Both the position numbers and the translations under genes were made by a program. Positions 15,832-27,200 of a stretch of DNA of 41,002 bases are shown here, one piece after another (the stretch's first letter is position 1; every line of letters begins with the position of its first letter). This stretch comes from Litorisediminicola beolgyonensis (lineage in GTDB: Bacteria > Pseudomonadota > Alphaproteobacteria > Rhodobacterales > Rhodobacteraceae), in the NCBI RefSeq assembly GCF_042679605.1, contig NZ_JBHTMU010000035.1, forward strand, positions 1 through 41,002, in the 5' to 3' direction. Under the pieces are notes generated by a model. It saw only the letters and a list, made by a program, of their open reading frames with translations, did not search any database and was not told the origin of the DNA.

Positions 15832-18047
15832 TGACAGCGACCTGGACGCCCTGGAACGCGCTGATCTCCGCCGAGCCCAATCGCTATATCGACTGGAACG
15901 AGGCAACCGGAGGCATTCTTCCGTCACTGCGCTCGGGCGCGCTCGGCGACGCGCTGGTCCTGCCCGAAATTCCACAGACGACGGTCGTGCAGCTGCCTGG
16001 AATTCTCTCGGCCCGCTCGGGTAACGCCGACATGCAGCACCAGCAGGCGTTGGTCGAACTCATGGTTCAGTCCATGCTGGAGAACTTTGCGACGAAGCAG
16101 CATCTTCCCCCGGTGCCCGAGAGCAGCCTGGGGCCGGACGGAACCGCGAACCCGCTAGACAGCTTCATCTCCCACGTGACCAGCCATCTCGCCCTGCCGG
16201 GTATACTGATGCCCGATGCGACAGAGGCCCTGCCGCCCGAGCTTGAAATCGACGAGGACACGGTCATCACCGGCATAATCGACGTCGGCCTTCCGCTCGG
16301 CCATCGCCGCACGCGGCTCGACAGTGGCAAGACACGTGTTCTGGCCGCATGGCAGCAGACAGCGAGCCGGACCGATCTTAACGAAAGCGCCGGAACCGAA
16401 AAGCTGCGTCAATTCTACCTGCCCTTCGGCCGCGAGGTTCTGGCGGCCGAGATCGACGCAGCGCTCACCCACTTCTCCGGCGGAGATCCCAGGAACAATC
16501 CTCTCGATGAACCGGGCTTCAACGCCGCGCTGCGGCTCGTCGACTTCGAGACCCTCACCGGCCAGCGCGACCTCGCGCGCCGTGCAAGCCACGGTGCGCA
16601 TGTGCTCGATACGGCGGTCGGCCGCGATCCTTCGGATCAGCATGCACACAAACATCGTATCATCGCTATCAACATGCCCGACCGAGGGCTGGTCGGTCAC
16701 GGCGCCGAGTTCCTGGGTTATTTCGCCGCGCTCGGAATCATCCGCGTGGTGATGCTTGCGGATGCTCTCTGGCAACGGAACGCGACAAGGTATGGGTCAT
16801 CGCACAGGACCGGCTACCCGATCGTGATCAACCTGTCCTTCGGCAAGGCCGCACCCACTCGTGGTGGTTACGACCTCATCCCCGACCTGATTTCCACGCT
16901 CAACGCCCGTCGCGGTCAAGACAATCGCCCGCCGGTTCTCCTGTCGGTGCCGGCGGGAAACGAGAACCTCCAGCAAGGCAATGTCCAGATTCGCCTCTCC
17001 GGTGGCTCCACGGAACAATTTACATTGCGCGTGCCGCCGTCGGATCAATCCGCCAGTTTCGTTGAGATCAGAACCCGTGAGGCGATGCCTCTAAACAGCG
17101 CTTTACCGCTCCTTGTAGAAATCGAACCGCCCGGGCATTACAAAAGCTCTGCCGATCTTCCGGGCGCCAGCGGCATGCAGCAGTCGCTGGTCGACACTCA
17201 AAGCACGGACCCAATCGCCCGCCTCTATTTCGACCGCTATCCCGAAACCTCGGCCTTTGGTGGGAAGGCACCGGCGCAGGAACGCCTGAGCTATCTTCTG
17301 GCGATAAAACAGACCGAGCTATTCGAGACCACTGCGCTTGCGCCTTCGGGAGACTGGCAGATCTCGGTGACCAATACCGGTCAAGCGCCTCTGGATATTC
17401 TTCTGACGGTACAGACCGACCAATCCGAGGAACCTCGCTCGCAGGTCAACAGACGCGCGAAATTCGCAACCGAGGACTACCATCGATACGACAGCACCGG
17501 TCGCGCCATCGACAGCTATGACTATCCGCTGGATGGCTCCACACCCACAGATACGGATGGGTCTGCTGTGCTGCAACGACATGGAACATTCAATGCTCTC
17601 GGTAGCCCTCTGGCCGCGGCCACCGGTCAAAGCGCTGTGTTTCTTGGCGCGGGCCATCGCCGTTCGGATGGGCGCATGATGCCCTATTCGGCGACCGGTT
17701 TTCGGGCGAACGCGCTCGGGGGCGGCGGAACCGAGCCTTGCGCGTCGGCTCCGATCCGCGACGGCGCGGCCCAGCCGGGGACTTTCTCGGCGGGCGCGCG
17801 GGACGGGTCTCGTGTGGCGATGGAGGGCACCAGTTTCGCCGCCGCGCAACTCTCGTGCCGGATCGCGGACATCTTCCTCAGCGCGCCACCGGGCCAGATA
17901 CCCAACATCGCGCAGGTTCGGATGGCGCTCGACAGACAAGCGCGCTCGGACGACACCGCCCAATCCTTTCCGGGCCAGGTCATGCGCGCGAAAGCGGGGG
18001 CCGGGCGGCTTCACGACATTCCGCGTCCCGGTGTGTCACGGAGCTGA
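15831..18047 (+). CDS. Subtilisin-like serine protease (family S8), no signal peptide
   Basis: A 738-residue protein with a complete subtilase triad. Asp151 is in 'I-T-G-I-I-D-V-G-L-P-L-G-H', His254 in 'R-A-S-H-G-A-H-V-L-D-T-A', and Ser668 in 'M-E-G-T-S-F-A-A-A-Q'. The oxyanion Asn377 is in 'S-V-P-A-G-N-E-N'. About 290 residues separate Asn377 from Ser668, far more than in subtilisin, and contain a beta-rich insertion. The first 140 residues are not a secretion signal and could be a propeptide or a partner-binding region. ATG 15831 overlaps the upstream TGA by one base; a GTG at 15819 is also in frame. The protein is probably made together with the PAP2-like protein and may act on it or beside it. 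The substrate is unknown. Confidence 0.85.
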   Translation: MTATWTPWNALISAEPNRYIDWNEATGGILPSLRSGALGDALVLPEIPQTTVVQLPGILSARSGNADMQHQQALVELMVQSMLENFATKQHLPPVPESSLGPDGTANPLDSFISHVTSHLALPGILMPDATEALPPELEIDEDTVITGIIDVGLPLGHRRTRLDSGKTRVLAAWQQTASRTDLNESAGTEKLRQFYLPFGREVLAAEIDAALTHFSGGDPRNNPLDEPGFNAALRLVDFETLTGQRDLARRASHGAHVLDTAVGRDPSDQHAHKHRIIAINMPDRGLVGHGAEFLGYFAALGIIRVVMLADALWQRNATRYGSSHRTGYPIVINLSFGKAAPTRGGYDLIPDLISTLNARRGQDNRPPVLLSVPAGNENLQQGNVQIRLSGGSTEQFTLRVPPSDQSASFVEIRTREAMPLNSALPLLVEIEPPGHYKSSADLPGASGMQQSLVDTQSTDPIARLYFDRYPETSAFGGKAPAQERLSYLLAIKQTELFETTALAPSGDWQISVTNTGQAPLDILLTVQTDQSEEPRSQVNRRAKFATEDYHRYDSTGRAIDSYDYPLDGSTPTDTDGSAVLQRHGTFNALGSPLAAATGQSAVFLGAGHRRSDGRMMPYSATGFRANALGGGGTEPCASAPIRDGAAQPGTFSAGARDGSRVAMEGTSFAAAQLSCRIADIFLSAPPGQIPNIAQVRMALDRQARSDDTAQSFPGQVMRAKAGAGRLHDIPRPGVSRS

Positions 18048-18220
18048 CCGCGGAGGCCAACGGCGAGAAGGCAGACGTAACGCGCCACAGGGGCGGCGGT
18101 GACTCAAGGCGAACCTTCCGATGAAAGTAGAGCCTGGCAAGCGAGAACTTCGCTCGCACGGGCGGCCTGGCTCATGACTCAAAGCTGTGCCGCGGCGATA
18201 AAGATGCTCGACAGCCAACC

Positions 18221-18244
18221 GCGGGGCGCCGCAGGGCACCCCGC
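18221..18244. terminator. GC-rich hairpin between convergent genes
   Basis: GCGGGG-c-GCC (18221-18230) pairs with GGC-a-CCCCGC (18235-18244) around a 4-base loop. It lies between the subtilase stop (18047) and the RTX gene stop (18252) and could act as a terminator for either strand. There is no T-run, so intrinsic termination is uncertain. Confidence 0.45.
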
Positions 18245-18251
18245 TTGAGCC

Positions 18252-21200
18252 TCAGAACATGGCGTCGCCGAAATCCGCGCTGGTTAGTGCGGAAATCGAC
18301 TTGAGCGTCACGGCATCGGCAGCGTTGCCATCGATCCCGTCTCCGTCGAACTCGAGCGTCAGGCGACCGCGGATCACGAAAGCATCTCTGTCGAGATCGT
18401 CGATCCGGCCATCGCCCGTGCTGTCGAAAAAGGCAAACACCGCGCCCGCACCCGTGAGCCCCAGCGCCGCGGCCGCGTCGATCCGGTCGAGGCCTGGCTC
18501 GTATCCGGTGATCTCGTCCCGTCCCGATCCGGGGCCGAAGACGAAGACGTCCGCACCGGCGCCGCCATTCAGCGTGTCGTCGCCGCCGCCTCCGATCAGC
18601 GTGTCGTTCCCGGCGCCTCCGCGCAGGGAGTTCGCTCCGGTATCGCCCTGGAGCACGTCGTCGGTCCCGCCGCCATTCACGTTGCCACCCTTGTTGGGCT
18701 CGGCGACGCCGTAGACGGTGATCTCGACCCGCGCCGTGTCTGTGCCGCCGAACGCGTCGGTCACCACGTAGTCGAACCCGGTCACCAGACTGTCGCCGGG
18801 CTCGAGCGCGTCGAGGATGTCCGCGTCGGCGCGGTAGCGCAGCGATTGCGTCGCCGCGTCGAAGATCACCGTGCCCACCGTCGCGGAACTGTCGACGGAA
18901 AGAATACTGAGCGTATCGCCGTCGGGATCGCTGTCATTCGACAGGAGCGTCTCGGCAAGCTCCAGCGTGGTTCCGTCCTCGAAGACCGAGGTGACATCGT
19001 CGAGCGCCGTCGGCGCATCGTTCACGCCCGCGACGTCGATGGTGATCGTTCCGGTGTCGGTCAGGCCCGCCTCATCGGTGACGGTGAAGGTGACGGTCTC
19101 GGTCAGTGTCTCGCCTTCGGCCAGCCCGTTCAGGGCCTGTCGCGGGTCGTAGATCAGGTTCGTCCCGCTGCTGTCGCCTGACAGCAGGAACACCGCGCCC
19201 GATCCGAGGATCGCGCCGCCAACAGCGGCGGGGTCGCCGTTGACAGCGGTGATCCGGACGACGTCGCCCGCGTCGGGATCGGTGAACAGGGTGAAGGCGC
19301 CGGAGAGAAGCGTGTCTTCGGTGATGTCGAAGGACTGATCGAGCGCCTCCGGCGGGCGATTGCCCTGCGACACCGCAATCGTCGCGACCGCGGCTGGCGA
19401 GGTCAGGCCCGCGGCGTCCGTGACCGCGACGGTCACGCTCCGGAGGCCTCCGGTCGTGCTGTCGGCCTCGTTGCGATAGGTCAGCGTCGCGAGCAGGGCC
19501 TCGTAGACCTGCGGCTCTGCAAGCCCGGTCACGATCACCGCGCCATCCGGCGATACCGTCACTGTCAGCGGCGTTCCCGAGGCATTGAGCGAAAGGCTCT
19601 CCGCGCTGCCATCGCGGTCTCCCGAAAGCCGGATCTCCATCCGCGCGATCAGGGATTCGCCGTTCGGATCGAGAATGAAGGCGTCGGTATCGGCCACCGC
19701 CAGGGCGCCTCCTTCGTAGACCAGATCGCGGTCGATCCCGGACGTCGCCGGTCCATCGAGATCGACGACCGGAGGCGTGTCGTCGACCGGCGTCACGTTG
19801 ATGCTGAGCCGGAGGGTCTGCTCGGGCGCTTCGCCGTCGCCGAAGGTCAGGGTGAGGCCGTCGAACAGCGTGTCGCTGCCGTCGTGAAGATACTGCACAA
19901 GACCCGCGTCGATATCGGCCTGGGTGAAGCTGTCGCCCACCTGCAGGGTCAACCCGCCCAGAACGAGCTCGCCGTATGGCGGTCGCTCGGCGAGACGATA
20001 GAGAATGTCCTCGGCCGCGTCGTCGATATCGGTGACGCTCAGGATCGTGCTGCCGATCATCGCCGCGCCGCCTTCGACAAGTGCCAGCGGTGCATTCACG
20101 GAAAGCTCGGGCGCGTCGTTCACCCCGTCAATGCGGAGGCGGAGGGTCGAGACGTTCGACACCGCATCGCGTGCGTCGCGGGCGACCACGTCGAGGGCGA
20201 CCTCGACGCTCTCGCCGCTGCCGAGCGATTGCAGCGCGGTGCCCGGGTCGAAAAGCAGGCCGTCCGCGGTCTGTGTGAGGCTGCCCAGCGCAGGTCCGCC
20301 CACGACCTCGTAAGCGAGCGTCGCGGCATCATCCTCGGCATCCGCGTCGCGGGCGCGATCCCCCAGCGCGAAGATCTCGGCCAGATCGAGGGCCAGCGTC
20401 GCGTCTTCGGAGATCGCGCCGAGGTCGATCTCCGGCGCGAGCTCGGGCGCGTCATTGGCACCGACATGGTCGATCGCAATCGTGACGGTCCGGTCGAGCC
20501 CGGCAGGGTCGAGAAGGGTCAGGGCAAAGCTCTGAGTGATGACCTCGCCCGCGTTCAGGCTGTCGAGCGCGCTGCCGTCGATCAGGTAGTCCCAGCGCAG
20601 TGTCCCGCTGCCCGTTCCGGTGGTGTCGCTGTCGATCACGGCGGTCAGGATGCCGCCCAGCCCCGCGTCGAGAGGATCGATCCGGACGCTGTGGATATCC
20701 GCCAGATCGGGATCGGTGAAGGCGATCGTGCCGCTCGTCGCAATCGCGGCGCCCTCGTCGGGCGCACCGTCGGCGCGCTCGAGCACCGTCTCGGCGACGG
20801 CGTCCAGCGGTGTCGCCACCGCGTCGCCCCGCCCTTCCAGGGTGATCTCGATCTCCGAGGTCGCGACGCCGCCGCTGCCGTCCACGACGGTGAGCGCGTA
20901 GAGCTGGGTCAGCTCCTCTCCCTCGGACAGCGCGTCGAGCGCGGCATCGGACACGGAGAACACCCAGGTGAGCGACTGATCCGGTCCGAACAGGATACTG
21001 TTCGGGTGCCGGATGATCTCCATCGTCCCGATCGCATCGGCGGGCGCCGTGACGAAGGCGCTGGGATTGTCGAGGATTTCCGGATCATAGACAGTCACGA
21101 CGCCGCTGACCGTCAGGAGGTCCGTGCCCTCGCCCGGAGCGCCATCCTCCAGCTCGGTCACTCGCCCTGACAGCTGCGACAGCCCGTCCGGGTCGATGAC

Positions 21201-24200
21201 CGGAGGCGCATTGCCGAAGGCGAGCTCGATCCGAAAGTATTCTTCGGCGAGAACGGTCGTCCCGTCAGTGAGGCTGAAGCGGAAGCCGACGCTGGGAGCT
21301 GAGCCGTCATTTCCCTGATACCCCACGAGACCGGCGGAAATATCCGCCATGCTGAAACTGTCGCCGGTGCCCAGAATTTGGCCGTCACGCTGAACCAGAC
21401 CAAGAGCCGGGGGCGAGGTCAGAACGAACCTGACCGCCTCGGGGTCTGTGTCGGGATCGATGGCGGCCAGCGCGTCGGGTCCGATCAGGGACAGGCCGCG
21501 CTCCGTCGCGATCAGGCCGGTGTTGACACTGACCTCGGGCGCGTCGTCCACGGGCGTCACGCTCAGTGCGAAATCGGCCTCGGGCAGGGTCGCCTCGCCG
21601 TCCGAAAGCGCGAATGCGAAACTGTCTGCGACGGTCTCGCTGCCGTCATGCGCGTAGCTCAGCAAGCCGGTGGCGAGCACGGTCTGCGAGAAGCTGTCGC
21701 CCAGGCCCAGCGTGATGCCGTCCACGGTAAGCGCCCCATGCGCGGCCTCGCGAGTGATCGTGTAGATCAGATCGCCATCCGGGCCGTCCGGATCGCTGCC
21801 CGACAAGAGCGAGCTGTCGATCAGAAGCGCGCCGCCTTCGGCGAGCGTGCCGCCGAGATTGGTATCGATCCGCGGCGGCGCATTGGCTACCGTGATCGTC
21901 AGGCTCAGAAGGCTCGGCGCCCCGCTGTTGACGCCATCGCTCAAGCTCACGTCGAGGCTGCGCTCCCCGAGGGTCGGCGCAGCGGCGGCGTTCTCGTAGC
22001 TCAGCGTTCTGAGAACCTGCTGATAGACGGACACTCCCGCCTCGCCGGTCAGCTCCAGGATCGCCGTCGTGCCCTCGCTCCGGTAGGTCAAGGCAAGTGC
22101 CGTCCCGGCCGTATCGACGGACAGCCGCTCCGTGCCGATCCCGTCGGGCGCGGAGAAGCGGACGGTCGCCCCGGAGAGCGTGCCGGTGCCGCCGAAATCC
22201 GGGTCGGTGACGATCATCTCGGGCATCAGGAGCTGGGTGCCGCCGAGATAGGTCGTGGCGAGATCGCGACCCGCGGCGCTGCCGTTCAGGTCGGCCTCGG
22301 GCGCCTCGTCGTTCAGGTCGGTCAGAGAGACGGTGACGAGCGCCTGGTCGGACAGGGCGGGCGATCCGCCATCCGTGACCCCGATCTCGAGCACGATGGA
22401 CGGTCGCTGCTCGAAATCGAGCTGCGCGGCGTCGACCACCGAGAGCATCCCCGTTGCGCTGTCGATCCGGAAGGCGCTCGTGTCATTGCCCGAGAGGATC
22501 GTGTAGCTCAGCGTGTCGAAGGGCGGACGGTTGTCGGGATCGGCCGCGGGCGCGATGATCAGCTCGGTGCCCGGTGCGCTGTTCTCGTCGAGCGTCAGGA
22601 CCTGGTCGAGCATCACCGGCGCTTCGTTCACGTCCTTGATCAGCACGGTCAGGGTCGCGGTGTCCGAGAGGCCGAGCCCGTTGCGATCCCGCACCTCGAC
22701 CTCGAGGAAGACCACCGGATTGGTTTCGTGGTCGAGGAAGGACGGGTTCTGGACGATCACCTCGCCCGAGACGGCGTCGATGTCGAAGGCGTCCCCGATA
22801 TTTCCGTCGACGATGCTGTAGCGCAGATCGTTGAGGTCGTTGGCATCCGTTGCGCTCACCGTGCCGAGGCGCGCTCCGGCGACGGGGTTCTCGGCAATCG
22901 AGAGCGTCGCGTCGCGGAAGACCGGTGCGATGTTCTCGCCCGCAGGCAGGATACGGAACGTCACCGTCGCGTCGGCGGTTTTCGCGCCATCGGGATCGCT
23001 GTCGGTGATCGTGTAGCGTACGATGTCCTCGCCGGTCTCGCCGCTGGCCAGCGTGTCGAAGGCACCGTTCGGATCGTAGACAAAGCTGCCATCGGCCTCG
23101 ACCCGAAGCTCTGCCCCGCTTTCGAGCGTCACGGTGACCGCAGCGCCGATCGCGGTGCTGACCTCCTGACCCGTGGCATCGGTGTAGTGCAGCGTCACCA
23201 GCTCGGGCTCGCGGCCCTCGGGATCGAAATCTATCCCTTGGCCCCAATCGGCCCGCAGGTTCTCGAGCGCGCGGGCAGTGGAGGCGTCGATTTCGATCAG
23301 GTCGTCGCGGGCGAAGGGCGCGACATTGACCAGCCCGTCGAAATCGCTGCGCTGCAACGCCTCTTCCAGCCCGCCGGTGAAGAGCAGGGCGAAATCGTCC
23401 GCATCGGCGATTCCGTTGCCATTGCTGTCCGCAATCAGCCAGGTCCGCGCGAAGGGATCGGTCACCTCGCCCCATTCGGTATGGGTATAGAGCCCGAGCG
23501 TGTTCGCCTCGAGCGCCGCACCGCCGAAGCGACTGCCGATCCCTGTGAAGCCATCGGCGACCGCGCCGCGGAATTCGAGCTGCCAGACCGGAATGCCGAC
23601 GCCAGACGTCAGCGCCAGCTCATCGCCCTGGCTGCGCCTGAAATCGGTGATGATGTCGGCCTCGGCCAGGGTCGAGGTCTGAGCCGCCGCGCCCGAGCCG
23701 TAGATGGTGGCCTGGAAGATGTCGGCACCGGTGCAGAGGATGTAGATGTCTTGGCCCGTACTGGCCTGCACCCGGTCGCGGCCCGCCCCGCCGTCGACCA
23801 TGTCATTGCCGCTGCCGCCATCGAGGAAATCGGCGCCGTCATTGCCGAAGAGCTTGTCATCTCCGGTCCCGCCCCGGAGCTGGTCATTGTCCGCCCCGCC
23901 ACGCAGGACATCGTCGCCGGCATCGCCGTCAAGCGCATCGTCGCCGAACCCTCCGGTGATCTCGTCATTGCCCCCGCCGCCAAAGAGCGCGTCGGCGTCG
24001 AGCCCGCCCGAGATGACATCGGCCTCGTCTCCGCCGTAAATCGTGTCGCGCCCGGCTCCGCCAAGGAGCGAATCCTCGCCCGCACCGCCATAGAGCCGAT
24101 CGCCGAGGTCACCGCCCTCGAGCGTATCCCTGTCGGCACCGCCATAGAGCGAATCCGCGCCGCCGAGACCCAGGAGACTGTCATTGCCGCCGACACCGTA

Positions 24201-27200
24201 GATCGTATCGGCCTCGCCATCTCCGATCAGGGTGTCCCCGAGATCGGTTCCGACGCGCACGGCGAACACGTCATCGGCGAAATAGAAGCGGTCGAGCTGG
24301 GGGTGCGCACCATCGAGACGCAGGACGAAATCGGTCGCCTCGAGCTGCCGGTTGTCGTTGGTATCCCCGATCAGCCAGGTGCCGGTCCCGTCGAACCAGC
24401 TGAAGAACTGGGTGAACCCGGTGCCGAGATCGTCGCCGCCCAGAGTGTCGCCGAGGGTGTTCGTGTAGCCGGCTGCGATCTCGCTGCGCAGAACGAAGGG
24501 CGGACGGAAGGAGGAGATATTGTTCGCGAGGTCGATCACGTCCCCCTCGTCCCGGTCGAAATCGAGGATGACCGTATGCTCGGAAAGGAACGAGATCGGT
24601 GCGCCGGTCACCGAGAAGTAGAAAACGTCGCGGCCGGTGCCGCCGGTCATCCGGTCCGCGCCCGTCGATGCCGTCAGGATATCGTCGCCCGCGCCGCCGT
24701 CGAGCAGATCGGATCCTGCCCCGCCGTTCAGCCGGTCTGTACCGTCCTCGCCATAGAGCGCGTCGTCATCCGCACCGCCGTTGAGCCAGTCGTCGCCTTG
24801 CCCGCCAAGCAGGCTGTCGGCCCCCGCGTCGCCGTTCAGGTTGTCGTTCCCGTCGGCTCCGATCAGGGTGTCGTTGTCGGCGCCGCCAAAGAGAAGGTTG
24901 GCAGACCCGCCGATCCCCTCGAGCCGGTCGGCGCCCGCGTCACCATAGAGCTGGTCGTAGTCGTTGCCGCCGAACAGGTGATCGTCGCCCTCGCCGCCCC
25001 GGACGGTGTCCAGCCCGTCGCCCGATTGGAGGATGTCGTTGCCATCGCCGCCCAGAAGCGAATCCGCCCCGGCCAGGCCGAAGATCCGGTCATCGCCCGC
25101 AAGCCCGTAGATCGTATCGCCGAGCGTCGTGCCGGTCAGCTCGTTGGCCGATCCATCGCCCACGATGACGGCGAATGTGCCGGCCCGGAATGCCTCTTGT
25201 CCAAACCCCTGACTGCCCTCGAAGAAGAGCGTGAAGTCGGTGGCGTCGAGCACAGCGTTGTCGTTGCTGTCCGCGAAAAGCCAGGTGCCCGCGGTCGTGG
25301 TCCAGGTGAAAAACGGGGTGAAGCCGGGCTCGAGCCCGTTCGTCGGAAGCGCCGCCCCGGCCAGAGGCTCGGTCCCGTCGAGCGCGATCTCGCCCAGGAA
25401 CACAAACGGCCGCACGGCGCGGCCGTTTCCGGTGCCGTTCGTCAGATAAAGCTCGTCGCCGCCCGAGGGATCGAAATCCGTCACCGTCGTAAAGGCCTGG
25501 AGCTGCGGTTGCGCGGAGGTCGCCGAACTGTCCAAAACCCGGCCCTCGATCACGTCGGCGTCTCCGTTGCCGGTGAAGACGTCCATTCCCGACGAAAGCC
25601 GATAGCGGTCTGCGCCTGTGCCGCCGAAGGAGACATCGTCGCCCGCTCCGGGCGAAAGGATGTCCGCGCCGTCGCCGCCATGAAGCTCGTCGTCCCCGGA
25701 CGCGCCATCGAGGGAATCGTTGCCGCCATGTCCGCGGAGAAGATCGTTGTCCGTATCCCCGAAAAGAGTGTCCGCCAGATCGCCGCCGTCGAGGATATCG
25801 TCGCCGGAGCCTCCATTGGCATAGACCTGGCCACCGCTGCCGTTGATCCGGTCGTTTCCGGACCTGCCTTGGAGAAAGTCGAAGCCGCCCCCACCGATCA
25901 GCAAATCGTCATCCTCGTCGCCGACAAGAGTGTCATTGCCGGTTCCGCCGATCAGGGTGTCGTTGCCGGTGCCGCCGAAAAGGGTGTCGCGGCCGCCATT
26001 GCCGGTGATTTCGTCGGCGCCTCCCAACCCGTAGATCTCGTTCGCGAGGCTGTCTCCGAACAGGGTGTCGTCACCGGGCGATCCGATCTGCACCGTGAAC
26101 GTGCCGGGAACAAACGCATCCTCGCCGATCAGGGCCGCATCCAGACCCTCGAAGATGATCCGCACATCGGTGCTGTCGAGAACGCGGTCGCCATCGAGGT
26201 CGATGAACATCTCGGCATCGACGCCATTCTGCCAGAAGAAGACCTGCGTGAAGCCCGATCCCAGCGGATCGTTGTCGATGCCCCTCAGGCTGTCGCCGAC
26301 CGCGCCGGTGAACCCCGCCTCGAGAACCGCGCCGCGAAACGCGAGCGGCCTGCCCGTCGGATAACTCGGGATCACGATCCGGTCGCCGCTCGCGACATCG
26401 AAATCCGTGACCCGGTTCGGCGTGATGACCGTTCCGGTCGAGGTATAGAACGTCGAGACCCAGAACTGATCGGCGCCAATCCCTCCGGTCAGCACGTCCA
26501 GCCCGGCCGACACGTTCAGGACATCGTCACCGTCGCCGCCCTCGAGAACATCGTTGCCGGTGCCGCCGCTCAGAAAATCGTCGCCTTTTCCGCCCCGGAT
26601 CAGGTCGTCTCCGCTGCCGCCGCCGATCGTGTCGTTCGCGTCGCCGCCGTCGAGCTCATCGTTGTCCGCGCCGCCGGCGATGCGGTCCGTGCCGGTGCCG
26701 CCGAAGATGCGGTCGTTCCCGGCATCGCCCTGCAACACCTGCTCGTTGCCGGAGATGCCGTGAATCTCGTCATTGCCGTCGCCGCCGCGGACCGTGTCCC
26801 GGTCGCCCGTCCCGGCCTCGATATAATCGTCACCGTCATCGCCGAGCAGGCTATCGCTTCCGTCGCCGCCGAAGATGCGGTCGTCGCCGCCGCCGCCATA
26901 TACCGTGTCGTTCTGCGCTCCGGTCGAGATCACGTCATTCCCGCCCAGCCCGTAGATCTCGTCCTGTCCGGTATTCGCCCCCGCCGTCTCCGGATACATG
27001 TCGGGGCCCTGGGTGAGACGCACGACCCGGAACGCCGAGGCGAAATCCTCTGCGGTGATGCTCAGATCCGTCGCGGCGCTCACCCCGGACAGACGGATGA
27101 GGATGTCCTCTTCCGAGAACTGGCCATCATCATCCGCATCGACCCAGATCAGATGTCCGGTCCCGTCGCGCCGCCAGCTCACATCCGCGAAGCCGTCTCC

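Noticed and set aside
19884..21170. A 428-codon plus-strand frame antisense to the cadherin-like region
   Set aside because: Same cause as above: low-complexity basic sequence, no ribosome site, and the minus-strand gene explains the DNA fully.
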